Shown piece after piece: positions 8,517 to 18,168 of a DNA stretch of 64,000 nt. This DNA is from Pantoea alhagi. GTDB lineage: Bacteria > Pseudomonadota > Gammaproteobacteria > Enterobacterales > Enterobacteriaceae. Made by a program: the position numbers and the translations under genes. Under the pieces are notes generated by a model, which was not told the origin of the DNA, did no database searches, and saw only the letters and a list, made by a program, of their open reading frames with translations. The stretch lies in the NCBI RefSeq assembly GCF_002101395.1, contig NZ_CP019706.1:4092001-4156000 (forward strand), written 5' to 3'. Every line of letters starts with the position of its first letter. Within the stretch, counting starts at the first letter, position 1.

Positions 8517-9641
8517 ATGGATTATCAGCTCGATCTTAACTGGACCGATTTTTTACAAAATTATTGGCAGAAACGCCCGGTCATCCTGAAACGCGGCTTT
8601 AAAAACTTTATCGACCCTATCTCTCCGGATGAGCTGGCGGGACTGGCGATGGAGAACGAAGTAGACAGCCGCCTGGTAAGTCAGCAAGACGGAAAATGGC
8701 AGGTGAGCCACGGCCCGTTCGAAAGCTACGATCATCTGGGCGAACATAACTGGTCGTTGCTGGTTCAGGCGGTTAACCACTGGCATGAACCTGCCGCCGC
8801 GCTGATGCGACCGTTCCGCTTTTTACCTGACTGGCGTATCGACGATCTGATGATCTCCTTTTCGGTGCCCGGCGGCGGCGTTGGCCCGCATCTGGACCAG
8901 TATGACGTCTTTATTATTCAGGGCACCGGCCGCCGTCGCTGGCGCGTCGGCGAAAAGGTGCCGCTGAAGCAGCACTGCCCGCATCCTGATCTGCTACAGG
9001 TTGAACCGTTTGACGCCATTATCGATGAAGAGATGGAACCGGGCGATATCCTCTATATTCCGCCGGGATTCCCGCATGAAGGCTACTCGCTGGAAAACGC
9101 ACTTAACTACTCCGTGGGATTCCGTGCGCCAAGCGGACGCGAGCTGATCAGCGGCTTCGCTGATTTTGTACTGGCTCACGAGCTGGGCAGCCGCCGCTAC
9201 AACGATCCGGAGATCGTGCCGCGTGACTGCCCGGCAGAGATCCTGCCGCAGGAGATCGACGGCATCCGTCAGCTAATGATGGAGGTTATCGATCAGCCGG
9301 AGCAGTTCCGTCAGTGGTTTGGCGAGTTTATTTCGCAGTCGCGTCATGAGCTGGATATTGCGCCGCCGGAGCCGCCCTATCAGCCCGATGAAATTTATGA
9401 TGCCCTGCAGCAGGGCGATAAGCTGTCACGTCTTGGCGGGCTGCGGGTGCTGAAAATCGGCGATGCGGTGTTTATTAACGGTGAGCAGCTGGCATCCGCC
9501 TGGCCTGCAGCCTTAAATGCGCTGGCGGCCAAACAGACGCTGGGCCTGCAGGATTTTGCCGACGCGCTGGACGATCCGGCCTTTCTGGCGCAGCTGGCCG
9601 GACTGGTCAATAACGGTTACTGGTATTTCAACGAAGGGTAA
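8517..9641 (+). CDS. roxA: 50S ribosomal protein L16 3-hydroxylase
   Basis: RoxA (YcfD) is a JmjC-type Fe(II)/2-oxoglutarate oxygenase that hydroxylates an arginine of ribosomal protein L16. The 374-aa product (E. coli 373) shows the iron triad His125-x-Asp127 in GPHLDQYDVF and His187 in PGFPHEGYS, then the dimerisation and winged-helix region. It stands alone between phoPQ and pepT, with 173 bp upstream holding only a possible -10 (TATACT, 8361-8366), and a strong terminator 50 bp downstream. Confidence 0.95.
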   Translation: MDYQLDLNWTDFLQNYWQKRPVILKRGFKNFIDPISPDELAGLAMENEVDSRLVSQQDGKWQVSHGPFESYDHLGEHNWSLLVQAVNHWHEPAAALMRPFRFLPDWRIDDLMISFSVPGGGVGPHLDQYDVFIIQGTGRRRWRVGEKVPLKQHCPHPDLLQVEPFDAIIDEEMEPGDILYIPPGFPHEGYSLENALNYSVGFRAPSGRELISGFADFVLAHELGSRRYNDPEIVPRDCPAEILPQEIDGIRQLMMEVIDQPEQFRQWFGEFISQSRHELDIAPPEPPYQPDEIYDALQQGDKLSRLGGLRVLKIGDAVFINGEQLASAWPAALNALAAKQTLGLQDFADALDDPAFLAQLAGLVNNGYWYFNEG

Positions 9642-9690
9642 CTGACTCTGCGAAAAACAGCGTCGGCAGCTACCGGTGAGCAACGCCTGC

Positions 9691-9719
9691 GGCGGCTGGA
9701 GAGATCCAGCCGCCTTTTT
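9691..9719 (+). terminator. roxA intrinsic terminator
   Basis: GGCGGCTGG and CCAGCCGCC form a perfect 9-bp stem with a 6-nt loop, followed by TTTTT. There is no T run on the other strand, so it serves roxA only. Confidence 0.85.
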
Positions 9720-9720
9720 A

Positions 9721-10947
9721 TTATTTTTTCTCAGCTGCCAGTCGGGCGATACCGACAATGACCTCTACCGTTTTTTGCATAATATCTAACGAGGCAAACT
9801 CATGCTTGCCGTGATAGTTATAGCCGCCGGTAAAAATATTTGGGCAGGGCAAGCCCTTAAAAGAGAGCCCGGCGCCGTCGGTGCCACCGCGAATCGGCTT
9901 CACATCGGGTTCCACCCCGCAGTTGCGCATCGCCTGCAACGCCAGCTCAATGCTGTGTGGATGCGCCTCGATGATCTCCCGCATATTGTAATAGCTGTCT
10001 TCTACCGTTACGTCGATATAACAGTCAGGATTCAGCCCTTTACCGACACGTCGGGCAATATCAATCAGCTTCTGCTTACGCGCTTCAAAGTTGTCACGAT
10101 CGAAATCGCGCACGATATAGCTTAGCTCTGCACGCTCCACGCTGCCTTTAACGCCATGCAGATGGTAAAATCCTTCATAGCCGCTGGTAAACTGCGGTTT
10201 CTCAGTAGCCGGGACCTCGGCATGAAAGCGCATCGCCAGATCCAGCGCATTCACCATTACGCCCTTCGCCGTGCCGGGATGGACATTATTGCCAACGATT
10301 TTTACCGTCACCGAGGCGGCATTAAAGTTTTCAAACTGGAACTCGCCCAGCCCGCTGCCATCAACGGTGTAAGCCCAGTCCGCGCCAAAAGCAGCGACAT
10401 CAAAATGTTCGGTGCCGCGCCCAACCTCTTCATCTGGCGTAAAGGCGATGCGAATCTCGCCATGCGGAATATCTCCCTGCGCCAGCTGTGCTACCGCAGT
10501 CATGATCTCCGCCACGCCCGCCTTATCATCTGCGCCAAGCAGGGTTTTACCGTCGGTTGTGATCAGCGTATGACCGGTCAGCTGATGCAGTATCGGGAAC
10601 ATGACCGGCGACAGGATCTCTTCACCGATGCCAAGGGCAATATCCCCGCCGCGATAGTTCTCGACAATTTGTGGATTAACATGTTTGCCGCTGAAATCGG
10701 GCGAGGTATCAACGTGAGAAATAAAGCCGATCACCGGTGTGGGATAATCCACATTTGCCGGTAAGGTCGCCATCACGCTGCAGTGCTCGCTGAGGGTCAC
10801 ATCTTTCAGCCCCAGCTCGGTTAGCTCTTTCTGCAGTTCCCTGGCCAGCTGCCACTGCCCTTCCGTGCTGGGAACCTGGCGCGCATGCGGACGCGACTGC
10901 GTATCAAACGAAACATAGTGTAAAAACCGGTCGAGTAGCGTTGTCAT
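9721..10947 (-). CDS. pepT: peptidase T (aminotripeptidase)
   Basis: PepT is a cytoplasmic dizinc M20 peptidase removing the N-terminal residue from tripeptides. The 408-aa product matches the family length. Metal ligands and catalytic residues are in place: His78 and Asp80 (FISHVDTSPD), Asp140 (LLGADDKAG), Glu173-Glu174 (TPDEEVG), Asp196 (TVDGSG) and the C-terminal His in YHGKHEF. It is divergent from potA, as in E. coli. In Salmonella pepT is induced by FNR; only a poor FNR-like site is seen upstream (see rejected list). Confidence 0.97.
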   Translation of the reverse strand: MTTLLDRFLHYVSFDTQSRPHARQVPSTEGQWQLARELQKELTELGLKDVTLSEHCSVMATLPANVDYPTPVIGFISHVDTSPDFSGKHVNPQIVENYRGGDIALGIGEEILSPVMFPILHQLTGHTLITTDGKTLLGADDKAGVAEIMTAVAQLAQGDIPHGEIRIAFTPDEEVGRGTEHFDVAAFGADWAYTVDGSGLGEFQFENFNAASVTVKIVGNNVHPGTAKGVMVNALDLAMRFHAEVPATEKPQFTSGYEGFYHLHGVKGSVERAELSYIVRDFDRDNFEARKQKLIDIARRVGKGLNPDCYIDVTVEDSYYNMREIIEAHPHSIELALQAMRNCGVEPDVKPIRGGTDGAGLSFKGLPCPNIFTGGYNYHGKHEFASLDIMQKTVEVIVGIARLAAEKK

Positions 10948-11217
10948 CTTTCTTCTCTCTCAATGGCAGTGAGCTATTATGGAAAGCCTGCGTTGCCAAC
11001 ATATTGCGTCAGGTCATAGTGTTAAAGCGTAGTGTGCAAAAAGGTAAATCGCTTTTTTATCCGGGTAAAGAGCGGTTATTGGCCTGCGAGCATGGAATTA
11101 GCGTGGTTTTAAGGTATCATCGCGCCCCTGACTTTGTTGGCTGGTTGACCGTAGCAACCGGCTTTACACACATACAGGCAGCCCTGACTGCCGATAACTT
11201 CGGGCTGAGTGACTAAA

Positions 11218-12333
11218 ATGACGCAAACACGCGCGCAAACGGCGCTGGTTACGCTTTCTGGCATCAGTAAAGCTTTTGACGGCAAAGAAATTATTGCCGA
11301 CTTTAACCTGACCATACACCACGGCGAGTTTATCACCTTGCTGGGCCCTTCCGGCTGCGGCAAAACCACTATTTTGCGCCTGATCGCGGGCCTGGAAGAG
11401 ACCGACAGCGGAGAGATCGTTCTCGACGGTGAAACCATTACCGCCACGCCCGCCGAACACCGCCACGTTAATACCGTTTTCCAGAGCTATGCTCTGTTTC
11501 CGCATATGTCGGTGTTTGAGAATGTCGCTTTTGGCCTGCGCATGCAAAAAACGCCAGCGGCAGAAATCACCGCGCGCGTTAACGAGGCGCTGGCGATGGT
11601 GCAGCTGGACAGTTTTGCCGATCGCCGTCCGCACCAGCTCAGCGGTGGCCAGCAGCAGCGCGTTGCCATTGCGCGCGCGGTGGTGAATCGCCCTAAAGTC
11701 CTGCTGCTGGATGAATCGCTGTCGGCGCTGGATTACAAGCTGCGCAAGCAGATGCAGAATGAACTGAAAGCGTTGCAGCGTAAGCTGGGCATTACCTTTG
11801 TGTTCGTTACCCACGATCAGGAAGAGGCGCTCAGCATGTCGGATCGCATCGTGGTGCTGCGCGACGGGCGCATTGAGCAGGACGGCTCGCCGCGTGAAAT
11901 TTATGAAGAACCCGCCAACCTGTTTGTGGCGCGCTTTATCGGCGAGATCAACGTGTTCGACGCGGTGGTTATTGCGCCGCTGGATAATCAGCGCGTCCGC
12001 GCCCGCGTTGAAGGGCGCGAATGCGATATTCTGGTGCCCTTCCCGGTGGTAGCCGGTCAGCATCTTCATGTCTTGCTGCGTCCGGAAGATCTGCGCGTTG
12101 AAGAAATTGGTGATAATGAAGGTGCGGAAGGCCTGGTGGGCTTTGTGCGCGAACGCAATTACAAAGGCATGACGCTGGAATCCACCGTTGAGCTGGAAAA
12201 CGGCAAGCTGGTGACCGTCAGCGAATTTTTTAACGAGGACGATCCCGATTTTGACCATTCGCTGAATCAAAAGATGGCGATTACCTGGGTTGAAAGCTGG
12301 GAGGTGGTGCTGCCTGATGAAAATGATGCGTAA
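11218..12333 (+). CDS. potA: spermidine/putrescine import ATPase PotA
   Basis: PotA powers the PotABCD polyamine importer. The product has an ABC domain with Walker A GPSGCGKT (about 43-50), Q-loop QSYALFPHMSVFENVAFGL, signature LSGGQQQRVAIARA, Walker B LLLLDESLSALD and H-loop VTHDQEEA, then a C-terminal TOBE-type regulatory domain. I chose ATG 11218 (MTQTRAQ); an in-frame GTG lies three codons upstream at 11209, and neither has a strong Shine-Dalgarno. potB starts inside the 3' end of this gene. Confidence 0.97.
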   Translation: MTQTRAQTALVTLSGISKAFDGKEIIADFNLTIHHGEFITLLGPSGCGKTTILRLIAGLEETDSGEIVLDGETITATPAEHRHVNTVFQSYALFPHMSVFENVAFGLRMQKTPAAEITARVNEALAMVQLDSFADRRPHQLSGGQQQRVAIARAVVNRPKVLLLDESLSALDYKLRKQMQNELKALQRKLGITFVFVTHDQEEALSMSDRIVVLRDGRIEQDGSPREIYEEPANLFVARFIGEINVFDAVVIAPLDNQRVRARVEGRECDILVPFPVVAGQHLHVLLRPEDLRVEEIGDNEGAEGLVGFVRERNYKGMTLESTVELENGKLVTVSEFFNEDDPDFDHSLNQKMAITWVESWEVVLPDENDA

Positions 12334-13177
12334 CCGCTTTCAGAAAACCATTATCACGCTGATTGTCGGCTGGCTGGTGCTGTTTGTGTTTTTGCCCAAC
12401 CTGATGATTATTGCCACCAGTTTTCTGACGCGTGATGACGCCAGTTTTGTCCGCCTGGCGCTGACCTTCGATAACTATACCCGGCTGCTTGATCCGCTTT
12501 ACGCCTCGGTACTGCTGCATTCGCTCAATATGGCGCTGATCGCCACGCTTTGCTGTTTGCTGCTCGGCTATCCTTTCGCCTGGTGCCTGACAAAGCTGCC
12601 GGCACGTATCCGTCCGGTGATGCTGTTTCTGCTGATTGTGCCATTCTGGACCAACTCGCTGATCCGCATTTATGGCCTGAAAATTTTTCTCAGCACGCGC
12701 GGCTGGCTCAATGAGTTTCTGCTGTGGCTGGGGCTAATCGACAAACCTTTTCGCATTATGTATACCTCCGAAGCGGTGGTGCTGGGACTGGTCTATATCC
12801 TGCTGCCGTTTATGGTGATGCCCCTCTACTCCAGCCTGGAAAAGCTGGATAAGCCCTGTCTGGAGGCGGCGCGCGATCTCGGTGCCAGCAAGCTGCAAAC
12901 GTTTTGGCGCATTATTTTACCGCTGACGATGCCGGGCATTGTTGCGGGCTGCCTGCTGGTATTGCTGCCGGCGATGGGGCTGTTTTTTGTCGCTGACCTG
13001 ATGGGCGGCGCGAAAAACCTGCTGATCGGCAACGTGATAAAGAGTCAGTTCCTGAATATTCGCGACTGGCCGTTTGGCGCGGCCACCAGCATTGTTTTGA
13101 CGCTGGTGATGGGCCTGATGCTGCTGTTCTACTGGCGCGCAGCGCGCATGCTGAACAAGAAAGTGGAGCTGGAATAA
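12317..13177 (+). CDS. potB: spermidine/putrescine permease PotB
   Basis: PotB is one of the two permease subunits of PotABCD. The 286-aa product has six predicted membrane segments and the permease EAA loop EAARDLGASKLQTF...LPLTMPGI, which contacts PotA. The frame is open upstream, but alignment with E. coli PotB and a GGAGG at 12299-12303 favour ATG 12317 (MKMMRNRFQK), overlapping the end of potA by 17 bp. It overlaps potC by one base (TAATG), so the four genes form a translationally coupled operon. Confidence 0.95.
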   Translation: MKMMRNRFQKTIITLIVGWLVLFVFLPNLMIIATSFLTRDDASFVRLALTFDNYTRLLDPLYASVLLHSLNMALIATLCCLLLGYPFAWCLTKLPARIRPVMLFLLIVPFWTNSLIRIYGLKIFLSTRGWLNEFLLWLGLIDKPFRIMYTSEAVVLGLVYILLPFMVMPLYSSLEKLDKPCLEAARDLGASKLQTFWRIILPLTMPGIVAGCLLVLLPAMGLFFVADLMGGAKNLLIGNVIKSQFLNIRDWPFGAATSIVLTLVMGLMLLFYWRAARMLNKKVELE

Positions 13178-13947
13178 TGGGTAAAACATTACGCAGCGGC
13201 TTTATGTTTCTTATTTATGCCTGGCTGTATATTCCGATCGTTATCCTGATCGTTAACTCTTTCAACGCCTCGCGTTTCGGCATTAACTGGCAGGGCTTCA
13301 GCACCCGGTGGTATGCATTGTTAATCAACAACGACAGCCTGATCCAGGCGGCGCAGCATTCGCTGATCATGGGCGTGCTCTCAGCCAGTTTCGCCACGCT
13401 GATCGGCGCGCTGACGGCGGTGGCGCTCTACCGCTACCGCTTTCGCGGCAAGCCGTTTGTCAGCGGCATGCTGTTTGTGGTGATGATGTCGCCCGATATT
13501 GTTATGGCGATCTCCCTGCTGGTTCTGTTTATGCTGCTGGGGATTTCGCTGGGCTTCTGGTCGCTGCTGGTTTCGCATATCACCTTTTGCCTGCCGTTTG
13601 TGGTGATTACCGTTTACTCACGCCTGAAAGGCTTTGATGTCAGGATGCTGGAGGCGGCACGCGATTTAGGGGCCAGCGAAGCAACCATCCTGCGCAAAAT
13701 TATTTTGCCGCTGGCGATGCCAGCCGTTGCCGCAGGCTGGCTGCTGAGCTTTACCCTGTCGATGGATGATGTGGTGGTCTCCTCGTTTGTGACCGGCCCA
13801 GGCTTTGAGATCCTACCGCTGAAAATTTATTCAATGGTAAAAGTCGGCGTTTCGCCGGAGGTGAACGCGCTGGCGACCATCCTGATGGTGCTGTCGCTGC
13901 TGCTGGTCGCCGCGAGTCAGCTGTTGCTGCGTGATAAAACAAAATAA
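13177..13947 (+). CDS. potC: spermidine/putrescine permease PotC
   Basis: PotC is the second permease subunit, 256 aa with six membrane segments. Its EAA loop reads EAARDLGASEATILRKIILPLAMP. It starts at the last base of the potB stop codon and ends 11 bp before potD, with AAGAGGAAAAG serving as ribosome site for potD. It pairs with PotB to form the membrane channel. Confidence 0.97.
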   Translation: MGKTLRSGFMFLIYAWLYIPIVILIVNSFNASRFGINWQGFSTRWYALLINNDSLIQAAQHSLIMGVLSASFATLIGALTAVALYRYRFRGKPFVSGMLFVVMMSPDIVMAISLLVLFMLLGISLGFWSLLVSHITFCLPFVVITVYSRLKGFDVRMLEAARDLGASEATILRKIILPLAMPAVAAGWLLSFTLSMDDVVVSSFVTGPGFEILPLKIYSMVKVGVSPEVNALATILMVLSLLLVAASQLLLRDKTK

Positions 13948-13958
13948 GAGGAAAAGTC

Positions 13959-15005
13959 ATGAAGAAATGGGGTTACTGGCTGGCGGCTGGGGCGCTGGCG
14001 CTGGGCTTACAGAGCGCGCAGGCCGCTGATGACGGCAAAACGCTTTATTTCTATAACTGGACTGAATATGTCCCGCCGGGGCTGCTGGAGCAGTTCACTA
14101 AAGAGACCGGCATTAAGGTGATCTATTCCACCTATGAATCCAATGAAAGCATGTACGCCAAGCTGAAAACCTATAAAGATGGCGCGTATGACCTGGTGGT
14201 GCCTTCCACCTATTTCGTGGCGAAAATGCGCAACGAAGGCATGATCCAGAAGATCGACAAAAGCAAGCTGAGCAATTTCAGCAATCTCGATCCGAGCCTG
14301 TTGAATAAGCCGTTCGATCCCAACAATGATTATTCGATCCCGTACATTTGGGGCGCAACGGCCATTGGCATTAATACCGATGCGATGGACGCAAAAAGCG
14401 TTACCGGCTGGGCCGATCTGTGGAAGCCGGAATATAAGCAGAGCCTGTTGTTAACCGACGATGCGCGTGAAGTTTTCCAGGTGGCGCTGCGTAAGCTGGG
14501 CTATTCCGGTAATACCCGCGACGCTAAAGAGATCAATGCCGCGTATGAAGAGCTGAAAAAGCTGATGCCGAACGTGCTGGCCTTCAATTCCGATAATCCA
14601 GGCAATCCCTTTATGGAAGGCGAAGTGAATCTGGGCATGATCTGGAACGGTTCGGCTTATGTCGCACGTCAGGCAGGCACCCCGCTGGAAGTGGTATGGC
14701 CGAAAGAAGGCGGCATTTTCTGGATGGATAGCCTGACGATCCCGGCAAATGCGAAAAACAAAGAAGGCGCGCTGAAGCTGATTAACTTCCTGCTGCGTCC
14801 GGATGTCGCCGCGCAGGTGGCAGAAACCATCGGTTATCCGACACCAAACCTGGCGGCGAAAAAGCTGCTGCCGGCCAGCGTGGCTAACGATCCGTCGCTC
14901 TACCCGTCTGCAGAGGTGATCAAAAACGGCGAGTGGCAGGATGATGTTGGCGACGCCAGCGTACAGTATGAGATGCTGTTCCAGAAGCTAAAGGCGGGAC
15001 GTTAA
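13959..15005 (+). CDS. potD: polyamine-binding periplasmic protein PotD
   Basis: PotD delivers spermidine (and putrescine, more weakly) to PotABC. The 348-aa precursor has a Sec signal peptide (MKKWGYWLAAGALALG..., cleavage likely after AQA at residue 22) and a type II solute-binding fold. The aromatic and acidic residues of the polyamine site appear in YNWTEYVPPG, STYESNESMYAK and near GSAYVARQ. It is the last gene of potABCD. Confidence 0.97.
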   Translation: MKKWGYWLAAGALALGLQSAQAADDGKTLYFYNWTEYVPPGLLEQFTKETGIKVIYSTYESNESMYAKLKTYKDGAYDLVVPSTYFVAKMRNEGMIQKIDKSKLSNFSNLDPSLLNKPFDPNNDYSIPYIWGATAIGINTDAMDAKSVTGWADLWKPEYKQSLLLTDDAREVFQVALRKLGYSGNTRDAKEINAAYEELKKLMPNVLAFNSDNPGNPFMEGEVNLGMIWNGSAYVARQAGTPLEVVWPKEGGIFWMDSLTIPANAKNKEGALKLINFLLRPDVAAQVAETIGYPTPNLAAKKLLPASVANDPSLYPSAEVIKNGEWQDDVGDASVQYEMLFQKLKAGR

Positions 15006-15041
15006 CAACAGCTGGCGCAACCCGCAGATAGCATTCAAAAG

Positions 15042-15076
15042 TAAAAGGGCATCCGGGAAAAGCTCCCGCATGCCCT
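15042..15076 (-). terminator. cobB terminator (possibly bidirectional)
   Basis: AGGGCATCCGGGA and TCCCGCATGCCCT form a stem with one mismatch (15046-15076). On the minus strand it is followed by TTTTACTTTT, which fits termination of the lolCDE-nagK-cobB transcript. No T run follows on the plus strand, so its use by potABCD is uncertain. Confidence 0.65.
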
Positions 15077-15142
15077 GAATAGTTATCAGGCCGCGTCACC
15101 CTGGCGCTGAAATCAGCGGCTGACGACGGCTTGAGGCCAGGG

Positions 15143-15982
15143 TCATACCAGCCGATAAAGCCCTTTCTGAAACTTCTCTACCCAGGCAGGCACCACTTCG
15201 CTCGCCAGCCCGTAGTGCTTTTCAGCAAACTGATTGCCCACCTGGCTCGGCTCTAGATTCAGCTCAACGGTATGAACGCCCTGCAGTTTCGCTTCATGTA
15301 CGAAACCTGCGGCCGGATAGACATGACCGGAGGTGCCGATCGCCAGGAAATAGTCCGCCTCAGAGAGCGCCTGATAGATGTCATCCATTCCCAGCGGCAT
15401 TTCACCAAACCAGACCACGTGCGGGCGCAGACGGGCAGGAAACTGACAGCAGTGGCAACGATCATCGGCGCTTAAATCACCGGTCCAGTCCAGCACCTGC
15501 CCGCTCATTTCACAGCGCACCTTAAGCAGCTCGCCATGCATATGCAGCACGCGCTGGCTACCGGCGCGCTCGTGCAGGTTATCAATATTCTGCGTAACCA
15601 GCAGGAAGTTGTCGCCCAGCACCGATTCCAGCTCCGCCAGCGCCAGATGCGCGGCATTAGGCTGGATTTCCGGCTGCTGGAGCTGACGGCGGCGCGCATT
15701 ATAAAACGCCTGCACTAGCGCCGGATCGCGCCTGAAGCCCTCCGGCGTAGCAACATCTTCAATACGATGCTCTTCCCACAGGCCGTCATCGGCGCGAAAA
15801 GTACGAATGCCCGATTCGGCGGAAATGCCTGCACCGGTCAACACCACCACCCGAGGCTCCGGATGAGCCGCCAGCTCAGCGTTACGATCGCGTTCAAAAA
15901 TACGCTGCCGGAAACGCTGATGCATCTTGCGCCTGGTTTTACGAAAGCGCGCAATACATAAACGGCGACGGGGTGTGCGCAT
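15143..15982 (-). CDS. cobB: NAD+-dependent protein deacylase CobB
   Basis: CobB is the bacterial sirtuin removing acetyl and succinyl groups from lysines, for example on acetyl-CoA synthetase. Seen in 279 aa: the NAD loop GAGISAESGIRTFR (about 50-63), QNIDNLHERAG, catalytic His149 in HMHGEL, four zinc cysteines (VRCEMSG and CHCCQFP), and Tyr94 and Arg97, the pair that marks desuccinylase ability. The basic N-terminal extension before the Rossmann fold matches the long E. coli form. It is last in lolCDE-nagK-cobB, 13 bp after nagK. Confidence 0.95.
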   Translation of the reverse strand: MRTPRRRLCIARFRKTRRKMHQRFRQRIFERDRNAELAAHPEPRVVVLTGAGISAESGIRTFRADDGLWEEHRIEDVATPEGFRRDPALVQAFYNARRRQLQQPEIQPNAAHLALAELESVLGDNFLLVTQNIDNLHERAGSQRVLHMHGELLKVRCEMSGQVLDWTGDLSADDRCHCCQFPARLRPHVVWFGEMPLGMDDIYQALSEADYFLAIGTSGHVYPAAGFVHEAKLQGVHTVELNLEPSQVGNQFAEKHYGLASEVVPAWVEKFQKGLYRLV

Positions 15983-15995
15983 AAAAACTCCTTAA

Positions 15996-16919
15996 TTACC
16001 TGAGATGCAGGAATGCGGCACCGCGCATTCCGCCCGCATCGCCATGACGCGCCTGTGCAAAGCGCGGCGGCTTCGCGCGCGGCAGCAGGTGCGGCTGCAC
16101 CTGCTCCGCCAGTCCGTCATAGAGCACTGCGAAATTTGACAATCCGCCCCCCAGCACAACTAAATGCGGATCGAGCAGGGTAAGCAGATTGCCGAGACAA
16201 ACCGCCAGCAGCGCACGAAAGCGCCCGGTATGCGCCTGCGCCTGTGGATCGCCCTGATAATAGCGTTCAATAATCACGGGCGCACTGAGCGTCTGCTGAT
16301 AAAAGTGGTGAAACAGCCAGGAGAAACCCTGACCGGAAAGCAAGGTTTCAATGCAGCCGCGTTTACCGCAGCCGCACTGTCGCAGCGGAATATCCTGCCC
16401 CAGCAGCGCCAGCGCATCCACCGGCAGGCGCATATGCCCCGCCTCACCGGTGATAAAGCTGCGCCCTGAGACCGGCTTGCCGTCAACCACCAGCCCGCCG
16501 CCGACGCCGGTGCCGAGGATCAGCCCCAGCACCACCGGATAAGCGCGAAACTCATCATCCCACGCCTCGGAGAGCGCGAAACAGTTAGCGTCGTTATCGA
16601 TGCGCACTTCACGTCCCAGCCGCTCGCTGAGATCGCGGCCAAGGCGTTGCCCCTGTGCCGCCGGCACGTTGGCGGTGAAGAGCGTGCCATCGTCGGGATT
16701 GGGCAGGCCCGGCACGCCTACGCCAACGCTGCCGCGCTGGCTGGTAATAGCATCCGCCTCCGCCGTCAGGCGGGTAAAACTTTCCAGCAACTGCGCGTAG
16801 TCGTCACGCGGCGTCGGGACGCGCTTGCTCCATACCAGCTGGCGCTGCGCATCGTAAACGCCGAGGGCGATTTTGCTGCCGCCCATATCGAAACCGTAAA
16901 ACATCGCTTTATCCGCCAC
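15996..16919 (-). CDS. nagK: N-acetyl-D-glucosamine kinase
   Basis: NagK phosphorylates GlcNAc released during wall recycling to GlcNAc-6-P. It is a ROK-family kinase: phosphate loop DMGGSKIALGVYD, GTGVGGGLVVDGKP, ITGEAGHMRLP and the zinc motif CGCGKRGC are all visible. The start used is GTG 16919 with TAGG 6 bp upstream (307 aa); ATG 16904 (MFYGFDMGG) would match the E. coli N-terminus better and is a real alternative. It begins 7 bp after lolE. Confidence 0.93.
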   Translation of the reverse strand: MADKAMFYGFDMGGSKIALGVYDAQRQLVWSKRVPTPRDDYAQLLESFTRLTAEADAITSQRGSVGVGVPGLPNPDDGTLFTANVPAAQGQRLGRDLSERLGREVRIDNDANCFALSEAWDDEFRAYPVVLGLILGTGVGGGLVVDGKPVSGRSFITGEAGHMRLPVDALALLGQDIPLRQCGCGKRGCIETLLSGQGFSWLFHHFYQQTLSAPVIIERYYQGDPQAQAHTGRFRALLAVCLGNLLTLLDPHLVVLGGGLSNFAVLYDGLAEQVQPHLLPRAKPPRFAQARHGDAGGMRGAAFLHLR

Positions 16920-16926
16920 GATAAAC

Positions 16927-18168
16927 CTACTGTCCGCTTAACACGCGTGCGGGATCGATACGGCTGGCGCGCCGTGCCGGATACCAGCTGGCCACCAGGC
17001 TCAGAACGATAGCGGTCGCCAGCACCGAAGCCACATCCAGCCAGTGCAGTTCTGAAGGCAGGAAATCAATAAAATAGATATCGCCGGAGAGAAAATGATG
17101 TCCGGTCAGATGTTCAATTCCACGCATCAGCGGCGTCAGGTTCAGCGCGGCCAGCACGCCCACCACCGCGCCGCTTACGCTGCCCAACAAACCGGCACGC
17201 AGCCCGTACCAGACAAAGATCGCGCGGATCAGACCATCCTTCGCCCCCAGCGTGCGCAGCACGGCGATATCGCTGCTTTTATCTTTCACCGCCATCACCA
17301 GCGTGGAAACAATATTAAAGCAGGCAACGCCAATCACCAGCACCATCGCCAGATACATAATGGCGCGGATCATCTGAATATCGCGATACATATAACCGTA
17401 GGTGCCGATCCAGCTGCGGATATAAACGTAGGCCTTCGTTACCTCGCCCGCATCGCGCACCAGCTTAACGGCGTTAAAAGGATCGTTCATTTTCAGCGCA
17501 ATGCCGGTTACCTTGTCCGCCATATCAAGATATTGTTGCGCATCAGCCAGCGGCACCAGCGCCAGGCTATGATCGAGCATCCCGCTGAGTTGCAGGATGC
17601 CGCTGACCTGTAAGCGGATACGCTTCGGCTGCAGCAGCTTATTTTGCCCGTCGCTGTTGGGGATCATCACCGTCAGCCAGTCGCCCTGCCTGACGCCTAA
17701 CGATTTCGCCGCGCCGCTGCCGATAATGATTTGCTGTTTACCGGCGCTAAAGCTGGCCCAGGCATTATTCTGCACAAACTGCGGTAGCGCGCTCAGGCGC
17801 TTTTCCTGCGCGGGATCCACCCCTTTCACCTGAATCGCCTGTAGCTTCGCACCGCTTTCAATCAGACCGGTAAAATTGATATAGGGCGCGGCGGCGGCGA
17901 TGCCCGGCACCTGCTCCATGCGTGGCAACAGCGGCTGCCAGCCGGAAAGCGGGCCGTTAACCGGTTCGATTTCACCGTGCGGCACCACCGCCAGAATGCG
18001 ATTATTCAGCTCGCGCTCAAAACCATTCATCGCGCTCAGGCCAACGATTAACACCGCCACACCCAGCGCAATGCCCAGCGTGGAGATCACCGAAATCAGC
18101 GAAACCATGCCCCCACGCCGCCGTCCGCCGCTGAAGCGCGTCGCTAACAGTAAGGATAGTGAAGCCAT
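16927..18168 (-). CDS. lolE: lipoprotein-releasing system permease LolE
   Basis: LolE is the permease of LolCDE that takes up lipoproteins from the outer leaflet of the inner membrane and passes them towards LolA. The 413-aa product has an N-terminal membrane helix (about 20-50, with SLISVISTLGIALGVAVLIV), a large periplasmic MacB-like domain, and three C-terminal helices (about 270-410), ending RRASRIDPARVLSGQ. It overlaps lolD by one base. Confidence 0.96.
   Translation of the reverse strand: MASLSLLLATRFSGGRRRGGMVSLISVISTLGIALGVAVLIVGLSAMNGFERELNNRILAVVPHGEIEPVNGPLSGWQPLLPRMEQVPGIAAAAPYINFTGLIESGAKLQAIQVKGVDPAQEKRLSALPQFVQNNAWASFSAGKQQIIIGSGAAKSLGVRQGDWLTVMIPNSDGQNKLLQPKRIRLQVSGILQLSGMLDHSLALVPLADAQQYLDMADKVTGIALKMNDPFNAVKLVRDAGEVTKAYVYIRSWIGTYGYMYRDIQMIRAIMYLAMVLVIGVACFNIVSTLVMAVKDKSSDIAVLRTLGAKDGLIRAIFVWYGLRAGLLGSVSGAVVGVLAALNLTPLMRGIEHLTGHHFLSGDIYFIDFLPSELHWLDVASVLATAIVLSLVASWYPARRASRIDPARVLSGQ

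Noticed and set aside
11006..11019. FNR site upstream of pepT (TTGCG-TCAG-GTCAT)
   Set aside because: Only 7 of 10 consensus bases match, with both half-sites damaged; not enough to call.
11164..12270. 368-aa open frame antisense to potA
   Set aside because: Fully covered by the clear ABC ATPase gene; composition (His, Gln, Arg-rich) is typical of an antisense shadow.
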